IMG/VR virus record: IMGVR_UViG_3300036832_000898
Location: 1-23,559 of that record
From: a virus
Length of the DNA stretch: 23,559 nt
Direction: 5' to 3' (one strand)
Numbering within the stretch: position 1 is the first letter of the stretch; each line of letters opens with the position of its first letter. The notes below the pieces were generated by a model, which was given only the letters and a program-made list of their open reading frames with translations, had not been told where the DNA came from and searched no databases. Below are positions 16,601 through 22,121 of this stretch, piece by piece. A program made the position numbers and the translations under genes.

Positions 16601-18351
16601 CGGCTGGCGTTCCATGCACTCAGACGTATTGTGTCGATCAAGCAAATGGAAGCGATTCCAATCCCGGCACGGCTGCGCGCCCATTCAAGAACCTTACTTC
16701 CGTACCGACTCTGACAGCGAACCAGAGCGTAGGGCTGGCTTGCGAAACCCCTCCAGCGCATTGGCGTCAGCAGATCAGTCAGGGGTCGGCTCCCAATGGA
16801 ATCACCATAACCGGTTATGGCCCCTGCACATCGGTTGCACAAATCATCGCGGGCGCTACGAGCAACCTGCCAATTATTGATGGGGCGGATATTATTACGA
16901 CTGGCTGGACCAAGACCGCAGGGCAGACCAATGTTTACCAAACCAACTCGGCGCTAACGTTTGGCACTGCGTGTGGTGGCGCGAACACGGATTATAATTT
17001 CATTCAAAATCAAGGTGGACCGTGCCCCACCACTCCGCCTTATGGCTCGTCTAATGCTTTCGAAAACGTATGGGAGGATGACGGTTCGACTACGACTGGC
17101 GGGAAGTTCATGAGCTGGCAGTCGAGCATAGCCAACGTCGATGCTAATGCTTGTTCTTATTACGTTCCTAACTTGGTCATTAGCGGTTCGAGTGATGGCT
17201 TCTGGGCGATACCGCCTTCAGGAGTCATGTACATCCACGGCTGCAACCCGTCCGCTCTCAATCCGAGCACCAACGGTTACGTATATGACTATGCTAATCG
17301 GCAATACAACATAGGACTTGGCAGCGGCCTATGCACCATGACTTTTCTGGAGGGTCGCAAGGCCAACTGGGGCGCCGGCGCTCTTACATGCAGCGCCTTG
17401 AACAGCGCTGATGTCTTCCATGACTTGATTGGCAGACAGTACTCAGAGGCGGCCTTAGGAGTTGTCGCCGGTTCCACGGTGACTAATTCCATCTTTGTCG
17501 ATGGGTATTTTCCTTCGCCCATAGATCACGGCCATACCGTCGGCGGAAGCCCGATCTTGATTTACGATAATGGAGTGTCAACAGGGAAAAACTCTAGTAT
17601 CAGCAACAACTATTTTCAGATGGATCAGAGCCTTCCTAACAATGATATCGATACTTTGATCAGCCAGAATGACGCAATGACTGGAGACGGAGCGCTGACA
17701 TATTCGAACAATTGGATCATCGGTAAAAACGGAGCCGCTCACCAATATGTTGGAGCCAATACGTTTGCATCGCAGACCTATGATACTAATTATTTTTACA
17801 ACACGCAAGGTCTTGTATTGGTCGGGACTCCGGTAACATTTAAAAATAATATTGCATATGATCAGGGATGTCCAGGAGCGGTGGGCACATGTCCCAACAG
17901 AGGCGGGTTTGAAGTGCAAAACACCAGTCTACTCACGTTAACCAATAATCAAATTTGCGAAACAAATACCTATTATGGCCTTACACGAACCGACATAGCG
18001 GGTGGCCATATCACCTCTTCAGGAAACAAATTCTATTTGGTGACGCCGGCCGGATATGCTGCGGTATTTGCGAGCGATAATAGTGTGACGATATCTTCCC
18101 AGAATGACGATTTCGGCGGGGCTGGCGATACGGTAACCAACTATGCAACCTCTGGCTCGACTTGGACCACGCCAAGCAGCCCGGCGGATATCTATGAAAG
18201 CAAAACCCATTGGACATGGAACGGCGCCAGCTTGGCGAGCCTGTCGGCATGGAAGGCCGCCGCCGGTGTCTCCGATCCCAGCAGCATCACGACTGGCGGC
18301 TCGGCCTCATCGGCCTGTAGCGCAATGCCAACCATACCGAATGTGCAATAA
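10600..18351 (+). CDS. Giant secreted modular beta-helix/propeller protein (2583 aa), tail-spike or adhesin-like
   Basis: The start ATG overlaps the previous stop and opens a signal peptide (MKPFLVWVSVIAAAVWSANG, cleavage near YA). Modules in order follow. (1) Residues about 41-585: right-handed parallel beta-helix opening with YYVDNSAGADTNPGTQ and closing with ASLSAWQGAG. (2) About 594-685: Ig-like domain with KPGSWTGSPTPTLTYSW and ATNASGSAT. (3) About 687-1604: second, longer beta-helix with inserts (GDAVYIKPK; NNTIKATQIGIMVE...). (4) About 1618-2001: YVTN-type beta-propeller (GLFADSTGTHLYVPNYG, HGIAITPNGNDLYVADP). (5) About 2007-2583: third beta-helix opening YCVDQANGSDSNPGTAARPF and closing ASLSAWKAAAG. 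Poly-Gly linkers mark the signal/helix, helix/Ig and helix/propeller joints. Beta-helices in phages usually bind or cleave surface polysaccharide, but catalytic residues cannot be assigned. AT-richer stretches (about 14080-14640, 16600-18110) suggest later-acquired parts. It overlaps the next gene by TAATG. It could be a virion spike or an exported lysogeny factor. Confidence 0.8.
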   Translation: MKPFLVWVSVIAAAVWSANGYAYLQRGGSTGGGGGPVATAYYVDNSAGADTNPGTQALPWKTLTKVNAGRYNPGDSINFQGGQTFTLATAVACGAGAQATTVDLCFNASNLSGTATTPVVIQSYGAGQATIQATGNSAAFMAYNIGGFTLQNLVFAGSGATTPMAANAWGGVLIENDLSGNVRLDGVTVSHLSVHGFANDGLSLQGLAGSSGYLNLNISYITAYNNTGGTDGNGGAGIDLQAAPNRGNGATNAAYQSVTIDHCYAHDNSGFGTAAWTGEGIHLSNVNGGVVQYSLAANNGASGADGFGIDVADSNSVTIQYSESYGQVTNNSFDGGGFNFDGGVSNSTMQYNYSHDNNGPGFHLYSFNDGTITGSSGNIVRYNISQNDANKASIGYGGITLNSSANLTGAQVYGNDIYASNTTSLGAIGVTGPSASTIGANISNNILYALSGVTLVSSKGADATPASVVFTGNDYYTPGSFSIKWGANAGTSYASLSAWQGAGQEKVSGSPVGTTGNPNLTNPGGGTTANATPGPPSSQASAYKITSGSAASNAGVAITSPGLNDFFGLALGAPPLNIGADDTPVGGGGGGPGSAPVNVALPEIQGLDVVSSLPLTIKPGSWTGSPTPTLTYSWHMIGGPQLSTASSYGPLTSAQIGQRLQVDETATNASGSATAISDFIGPVEASYPPAPFVGATDNAGHSLAPTALPVFPAHFLQNGHAIWPGCPPPPVAPTSTAANVWWFDPDNGQTQTAGATGHVASPFKDVTAIFGTVTGYPSGGLFPGTIKPGDAVYIKPKADGSSLGTLTLNGDYSTSTGTTTGTTQFTWIMADPAAAKKPVLNQLSIAGSAGFLFKGLGFEWNALQPGASQNANTILVQGTQSAPTHDIILEDNGVTGWIGHSSDDWRAGYPKTGGHSDGTIFTASPYDKTHQDPPQVSVSASANSTQLFLQNTLFTDTSYYFVTAPGYGYQDGPSTGIPNGTVIKNYQGNAAYVPKGNVSSSSALPAEVDNNAYFATDTKHMWVGVSGAWADKGLAYMTIGTCDPSGAANAFNGQSDAQNGCPSTLTGNGTPFVGCDPKVTSYGPSPACATSNPPVWNGATRAISAENIRLYPAMNIAPAGYWNGVDWANQIYGIHVAGVAGPNNLDPTYGNDVIGNSCVSLKNNTIKATQIGIMVELMANVVLYNNKVRYKSQDAMQIFTMHRIIIANNLISDGAYLLQHPDLMQFAQHGGPSSGLGSHYYNHAVINNEFYSYLDPDNPFPIGAQGPVQTDGVWDGDYLCCNIIFNSNYPPGINSGGGLNVLVHNDAFHDDDGFGGQGRIYVNQQHKFNETSTSPGGAQPPNSVMENNVANGIYRVTTSLNSATGTTCSGDGNTVGGNISLPTFSPTATPVTFSPWNQYFCGDPYLFGSTGTGTGKVGNVTTSGPFNDVAIWSGDDWRTVTGVTSPVTAYNPVVLPGFPFPSGRVSCVQNEFKMTNCAAGVPMLNMRPNPSFTGASSSPSSYAGFAKNGSGSGSACNLPTGGAVGDKWMVPLSTSGNAGITQCSPVGSYPAGVYTKINTGTGSASWSFAPFNPSLIGNGKTLGAQAPPADHGRKPWANPPAAGAYEGGTGGGGGGTTPTHYWYAATAPECNPSCTAYPSGAGYINVYDIDNGFTRVKTITLPTTVKGIRGLFADSTGTHLYVPNYGVTSVSTNTTSGRLLSWNLTNGSADYDQNYSLAAIDRGCISSDDSTIYEPAGENVQTGTYASAWYVLNAATGAQTSPNIINLTSGAVRPHNTVCSPSTIFMAAIDLHGGPSATHSVTMYNTSSHAQTTVGPFTAGDGRVRPFTVDVPHGLVYVNLEDWVGFAVGNTSGTVLYDSQKPPGYTEPGTSNVVNSHGIAITPNGNDLYVADPNMGAGSSTACGVEHWDVSGVRSGSAPVYKSFISTPCVSSVQSGKTPGWLYATNDGKYIITETGEVIATPAAPSPNTIVFTLADPNQADSAASGHMITRYAAEIDSSGTAGVPCTQTYCVDQANGSDSNPGTAARPFKNLTSVPTLTANQSVGLACETPPAHWRQQISQGSAPNGITITGYGPCTSVAQIIAGATSNLPIIDGADIITTGWTKTAGQTNVYQTNSALTFGTACGGANTDYNFIQNQGGPCPTTPPYGSSNAFENVWEDDGSTTTGGKFMSWQSSIANVDANACSYYVPNLVISGSSDGFWAIPPSGVMYIHGCNPSALNPSTNGYVYDYANRQYNIGLGSGLCTMTFLEGRKANWGAGALTCSALNSADVFHDLIGRQYSEAALGVVAGSTVTNSIFVDGYFPSPIDHGHTVGGSPILIYDNGVSTGKNSSISNNYFQMDQSLPNNDIDTLISQNDAMTGDGALTYSNNWIIGKNGAAHQYVGANTFASQTYDTNYFYNTQGLVLVGTPVTFKNNIAYDQGCPGAVGTCPNRGGFEVQNTSLLTLTNNQICETNTYYGLTRTDIAGGHITSSGNKFYLVTPAGYAAVFASDNSVTISSQNDDFGGAGDTVTNYATSGSTWTTPSSPADIYESKTHWTWNGASLASLSAWKAAAGVSDPSSITTGGSASSACSAMPTIPNVQ

Positions 18352-19148
18352 TGGCTGACATCGATGGCGCAACTACCAACTATGGCTGGGTCATGCCCGC
18401 CGACCATGGCTCGCTCGCCACCTGGGGAGCCAAGCTGAACTCTGACTTGCAGGCGATCGACGCTCAGGTGTTCGCCAATCAGACCGCGATCCAAATCGGT
18501 TCGACGATTATCGGCGAAATCAAGATGTTTGGCGGCACGACGGCGCCGGATAACTGGCTGCTCTGTGATGGGTCGTCAATACCGCGCGCTGCGCCTTACG
18601 ACAAATTGTTTGCGGTGATCGGCGCAAGCTTTGGCAGCGTCGATTCCAGCCATTTCAATCTGCCGGATTTCGGCGCCCGCTCGCCGATTGGCGTTGGAAC
18701 GGCGACCTTTGGACCGGTCGCGGTCGGCGCCGCCGGCGGCGAAAGCGCCCACATCTTGGTCGAAGCGGAGATACCGGGCCATACCCATGTCATCGAAGAC
18801 CCGGGCCACGCGCATCCGATTAATGATCCGCAGCACGTCCACAGTCAGAACTCGCCGCACACCCATCCTGCGTCGCAAGCCGCGCACCGGCATGGCGGCG
18901 TCATCGTTCCGGGCGGAAACTTTTCGCTCGGGGTCGGCCCCTATACCACGCAGCCCGGATTTACCGATTTCCAGCAGCCAACCATCACGGTTGGGCCGGC
19001 TTTTGCCGATATCGCCTTTGCCTACACCGGCGTCGTTGTCCAGCCTGCTTTGAGCAACATTAATCACACCGATGGAACTGGTGGCGGCGCGTCGCACAAC
19101 ACTTACCATCCATTTCTAGTTATTAATTTCATCATCAGGTACCAATAG
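18351..19148 (+). CDS. Phage tail-collar domain protein (microcystin-dependent-protein-like)
   Basis: This 265-aa protein starts in TAATG with the previous stop. Residues 54-116 form a Phage Tail Collar domain (PF07484-type): GEIKMFGGTTAPDNWLLCDG, then YDKLFAVIGASFG and FNLPDFGARSPIGVG. Residues 144-181 carry five HxH motifs (HTH, HAH, HVH, HTH, HRH). In T4 gp37-type tips such motifs coordinate metal ions along a trimeric needle. The end, NTYHPFLVINFIIRYQ, is typical of this family ('yqPflalnyiI'). It is probably a trimeric short fibre or receptor-binding protein. Metal binding is inferred from the motif. It has no signal peptide, unlike the three genes before it. Confidence 0.88.
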   Translation: MADIDGATTNYGWVMPADHGSLATWGAKLNSDLQAIDAQVFANQTAIQIGSTIIGEIKMFGGTTAPDNWLLCDGSSIPRAAPYDKLFAVIGASFGSVDSSHFNLPDFGARSPIGVGTATFGPVAVGAAGGESAHILVEAEIPGHTHVIEDPGHAHPINDPQHVHSQNSPHTHPASQAAHRHGGVIVPGGNFSLGVGPYTTQPGFTDFQQPTITVGPAFADIAFAYTGVVVQPALSNINHTDGTGGGASHNTYHPFLVINFIIRYQ

Positions 19149-19157
19149 GGGTCAGCC

Positions 19158-19346
19158 ATGAGCATCGGCCTAATACTCATCGTTCTCCTGGTTCTGATCC
19201 TAATCGGCGGAATAGGCGGAGTCGGCGGTCCAATCGGCTATGCGCCATGGGCCTATGGCTATGGCGGCGGTCATTATGGGATCGGCCTGATCGGCCTGAT
19301 TCTGATCATCCTGATCATCTGGCTCCTAGTCGGCGGAGCCCGATGA
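19158..19346 (+). CDS. Two-TM small membrane protein, DUF3309-like (candidate holin)
   Basis: This 62-aa protein is two hydrophobic helices (LILIVLLVLILIGGIGG, then GLIGLILIILIIWLLVGG) around a Gly/Tyr-rich loop (YAPWAYGYGGGHYG). The size and shape match DUF3309-type bacterial membrane proteins. Two transmembrane segments with very short ends also match class II phage holins. There is AGGGG about 7 nt before the ATG, and the gene ends in ATGA with the tail hub. Its position among tail genes, well downstream of the lysozyme, is not diagnostic. A holin role is inference. The C-terminus (GGAR) has only one charged residue, less than the charged tail common in holins. Confidence 0.7.
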   Translation: MSIGLILIVLLVLILIGGIGGVGGPIGYAPWAYGYGGGHYGIGLIGLILIILIIWLLVGGAR

Positions 19347-20926
19347 CCAAGTTCACCCCCATTCAGATCCCGGGCGGCGTGGTGACCAACGCCACCAAGA
19401 ACATGCGCTCGTCGAATTGGGCCGAAGTCAATCTGGTGCGCTGGATCGAAGGCGAAATGCAGCCGATCGGCGGCCAGAAGCAGCTCGCTTATCCATCGCA
19501 TTATCCGCTTGGCTCACGCTGCCGGATGATCCACGCCTGGATCGATCTCACCGGCACCAAGCACATCGCCTATGTGTGCGAGCAGCATGTCTATATCGAC
19601 ACCGGCGGCGTGCTAACCGACGTCTCTCCGGTCGCGCCGGCGACGCCATGGCCGGGCCCGCCTGGGCCGGGCGAAGGCGGTTATGGCGATCTGCTCTATG
19701 GCGACGACCTCTATGGCACGCCGCGCGCCAGCGGCACAGCGCTGCCGACCGAGACCATTCCCAATGTCTGGTCGGTCGATAATTTTGGCGCAATCCTTCT
19801 GGTGATGAACTCGATCACTGGCGAGCTCCTGTACTGGGACCCGGCGGTTGGCGGAACGCTGGCCCTGGTTGTTGGCGCGGCGGGATCGGTCGTGCCGCAT
19901 GCGCGCTGTTTCGTCGTCACCCAAGAACGGTTCGTGATGGCGTTCGGCACCTATCACGACGGCACTGCCGATGGCGGTTCGTCCCGCCGTTTCGCTTGGT
20001 CTGACCAAGAGCTTTATGACACCTGGAACTATACGGAGGTGGTTTCTCAATCTGGCTTTCTCGATGTCGAGCCGGCGAGCCCGATCATCGCTGCGCACGC
20101 CGGCAAATTTGGCGTGTTATTTTTCACCGCGCATCGCGCCTATTTGAGCGCTTATCAGGGCTTGCCATACGTCTATGGCTATAAGGAGCTGGCGGATGGC
20201 TGCACGCCATGGTCGCCGCATTCGATCGTCTCGACGTCAAGCTTGGTCTTATGGATGAGCGATCAGGGCATGCATTCCTATGATGGCGCATCGATCAATC
20301 CGATCGCTTGCCTGGTGCGCCCATGGATTCTCGACGACCATGACCCAGCCAATGTGCGTGAGCAGGCTTGCGCGGTGCACAACTCGACTTTCAATGAATG
20401 GTGGTGGTTCTTTCCGCAAAATGGCCAGCCGTACAACACCCGCTGCGTGATCTACAATTACAAAGAAGGCTGGTGGTCACAGGGCACGATGAGCCGGTCA
20501 GCCGGCATTGATGCGAGTTACATCGAAGAAACCCTTATGGCGGATGGAACGCTGATCTATGAGCATGAGCTCGATCAGTATTACAGCGCCGGCACGCCGT
20601 TGCCATGGGCCGAAACCTTTGATCTGAATCTCACCTCCGGCGCCAGATTGGCGACGATCAAGCAACTCATGCCGGATTTGCGCATGCCGCCCGGGCAAAC
20701 GCTGCCGAATCTGCAATTCCAATTTTACAGCAAAATGTCGCGATCACCGGGCGGGACGGGCAATTGGTCGCAGCCCTATCAGCTCAGGACGGATGGCTCT
20801 GGCTATGTCGACGTACGGGTCACTGGGCGCGCTTTGCGCATGAAAATCAGCGTAGCGTCGCCGCCAGTCACGCCCTTCACTGTTGGCCAGCACTTGTTTG
20901 ACTTTGCCGTCAGGGGCGATCGATGA
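19343..20926 (+). CDS. Tail hub/nozzle protein, P22 gp10-like (phage stabilisation family)
   Basis: The real start is taken at 19343 (ATGA overlap); the frame opens earlier within the membrane gene. The 527-aa protein begins IPGGVVTNATKNMRSSNWAE, then NLVRWIEGEMQPIGG. This matches the opening of gp10-like tail hub or nozzle proteins ('pGv..natr......W.d.nlvRw..G..qpigGw'). The rest is all-beta with propeller-like blades: HIAYVCEQHVYIDTGG, FAWSDQELYDTWNY, LVLWMSDQGMHSYDG and WWWFFPQNG. The C-terminal part (residues about 440-525) is a beta sandwich ending HLFDFAVRGDR. The protein would extend the tail tube under the adaptor and carry the fibres. The family call is by pattern, and length agrees with it. 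Confidence 0.82.
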   Translation: MTKFTPIQIPGGVVTNATKNMRSSNWAEVNLVRWIEGEMQPIGGQKQLAYPSHYPLGSRCRMIHAWIDLTGTKHIAYVCEQHVYIDTGGVLTDVSPVAPATPWPGPPGPGEGGYGDLLYGDDLYGTPRASGTALPTETIPNVWSVDNFGAILLVMNSITGELLYWDPAVGGTLALVVGAAGSVVPHARCFVVTQERFVMAFGTYHDGTADGGSSRRFAWSDQELYDTWNYTEVVSQSGFLDVEPASPIIAAHAGKFGVLFFTAHRAYLSAYQGLPYVYGYKELADGCTPWSPHSIVSTSSLVLWMSDQGMHSYDGASINPIACLVRPWILDDHDPANVREQACAVHNSTFNEWWWFFPQNGQPYNTRCVIYNYKEGWWSQGTMSRSAGIDASYIEETLMADGTLIYEHELDQYYSAGTPLPWAETFDLNLTSGARLATIKQLMPDLRMPPGQTLPNLQFQFYSKMSRSPGGTGNWSQPYQLRTDGSGYVDVRVTGRALRMKISVASPPVTPFTVGQHLFDFAVRGDR

Positions 20927-21768
20927 CCGTCTCGCCGCCGCCGGATCTGCCCTCCAACCTGCCGCCGAGCGTGGCTGACTATTTGCGCCGTCTGCGCGCC
21001 TGGATGCAGGACGGATTGAACCGGATGGTCGATGCGACATCAGCGACCACCGGGCTATTGATGCAAGATCAAAACGGCGGCCGGAGCGTCTATCGATTCG
21101 GCTTGGCGGTCACCGGGGGGACGCCAAATGCTGAATTGACCGAGATCCAACTGGGCACAGGCAAACCCGGCGCGGTCTTCGGAGTCGGCGGCGGCGCGAC
21201 AGGTCCGGCCGGTCCGACCGGTCCGACCGGTCCGGCTGGACCCGCGGGCCCGACTGGAGCGACCGGCGCGACTGGCGCGACTGGCGCAACCGGTCCAGCC
21301 GGACCAACGGGAGCTACTGGGCCCGCGGGTCCTCCGGGTTCGTCCGGAATTGGCGTCACCGACGGCTCGGACGCCGCGACCGGCCACATCGGCGAGTTCA
21401 TGCAGGCGATTCTGCCTGCAGGGACTGGCTCTGTTCCATCCGCCACGCCTACGTCCCTCACCAGCATCACACTAACGGCCGGCGATTGGAACGTATGGGG
21501 CACAGTTGGGATCGACCCGCCGACGGCGAATGTGGCGGATCTATCGGGCGGGATAAGCACGACGTTCAACGCCTTTGATAGCAACCCGGAGATAAACACA
21601 GCTGAGGTCGGCGGCAGCGCGGCGCTTGGCTCCATGGTGCTAGCCACTCCGATCGTCCGGTTCAACCTGACCGCTTCCACTGTCGTTTATATTGTCGGGG
21701 AGATTCTTTTCACCGGCGGCGGCGCGCTTGATATTTTCGGCAGCATCTCGGCGCGGAGGATGCGATGA
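20923..21768 (+). CDS. Collagen-like tail fibre protein
   Basis: This 281-aa protein overlaps the hub gene by ATGA. An N-terminal domain (residues 1-86) contains SVADYLRRLRAWMQDGLNRM, a helix that probably attaches to the tail. A run of 17 Gly-X-Y triplets follows (residues 91-141; GAT, GPA, GPT types). A C-terminal beta domain (about 150-281) carries LTAGDWNVWGTVGI and VVYIVGEILFTGG. Phage collagen-like segments form trimeric triple helices, and Thr/Ala at Y replace hydroxyproline. The knob resembles C1q-like or jelly-roll tips by strand pattern only. The protein is likely a trimeric fibre displaying the knob. Confidence 0.85.
   Translation: MTVSPPPDLPSNLPPSVADYLRRLRAWMQDGLNRMVDATSATTGLLMQDQNGGRSVYRFGLAVTGGTPNAELTEIQLGTGKPGAVFGVGGGATGPAGPTGPTGPAGPAGPTGATGATGATGATGPAGPTGATGPAGPPGSSGIGVTDGSDAATGHIGEFMQAILPAGTGSVPSATPTSLTSITLTAGDWNVWGTVGIDPPTANVADLSGGISTTFNAFDSNPEINTAEVGGSAALGSMVLATPIVRFNLTASTVVYIVGEILFTGGGALDIFGSISARRMR
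21193..21345 (+). repeat. Collagen-like triplet repeat (9-bp units)
   Basis: Seventeen contiguous Gly-X-Y codon triplets, largely GGTCCGACC- and GGCGCGACT-type 9-bp units, lie inside the fibre gene. The near-perfect 9-bp repeats could change copy number by slippage or recombination without breaking the frame. Confidence 0.9.
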
Positions 21769-22118
21769 TCAGCTATCCTGAGAAGCTCGAGCGCGTGCTC
21801 GCCGCCATGGGCGGCGTCTATACGGTCAGCGACCTTATCGAACGGATCAGCGATGGGCGCATGCAATCGTTCACCGTCAATAACACTTGGGCGATCACCG
21901 AAATCAACCCATACCCACAGAAGAAAAGGCTTCAGGTGGTCGCGATGGTTGGCGACCTTGCGGACGGCGAAGCGATGCATGCGAAGATCTCTGACTTCGC
22001 CGAAAAAATAGCTGTTGATTCGATTGTAACTTACGGGCGTAGGGGATGGATGCCATGGGCGCTCGCTCACGGCTGGAGAATCAAGACAAAAGGTTGGCTC
22101 TATCAGAAGGATCTATGA
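21765..22118 (+). CDS. Small alpha/beta protein, possibly degenerate GNAT-like, phage tail region
   Basis: This 117-aa protein starts with GGAGG 5 nt upstream and an ATGA overlap. The sequence MISYPEKLERVLAAMGG, then TWAITEINPYPQKKRLQVVA, VGDLADGEAMHAKISDFAEK and IAVDSIVTYGRRGWMPWALA resembles short podoviral proteins of the type 'i.e....p..k.l.i....Gd......l...i..fA...g.d.v...GR.GW...l...G'. These look like reduced acetyltransferase folds and often precede ejection-protein genes. The usual acetyl-CoA loop is not clear here, so enzymatic activity is doubtful. A minor virion or assembly role is inferred from position. Confidence 0.65.
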   Translation: MISYPEKLERVLAAMGGVYTVSDLIERISDGRMQSFTVNNTWAITEINPYPQKKRLQVVAMVGDLADGEAMHAKISDFAEKIAVDSIVTYGRRGWMPWALAHGWRIKTKGWLYQKDL

Positions 22119-22121
22119 GCC

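Noticed and set aside
10600-18351. Possible separate genes (propeller or third helix) within the giant frame
   Set aside because: One uninterrupted frame with Gly or short linkers between modules; no internal start with a good ribosome site was seen.
6298-19148. Diversity-generating retroelement (template/variable repeat pair with reverse transcriptase) acting on fibres
   Set aside because: No reverse transcriptase frame in the window and no adenine-biased repeat pair noticed; the repeats seen are ordinary tandem or diverged modules.
21193-21345. Possible CRISPR-like direct repeats
   Set aside because: Units are 9 bp, contiguous and in frame with Gly-X-Y coding; there are no spacers.
21090-21680. 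196-aa minus-strand frame rich in PVGPAGP
   Set aside because: It is the reverse reading of the collagen-like triplets, which are near-palindromic at codon level.
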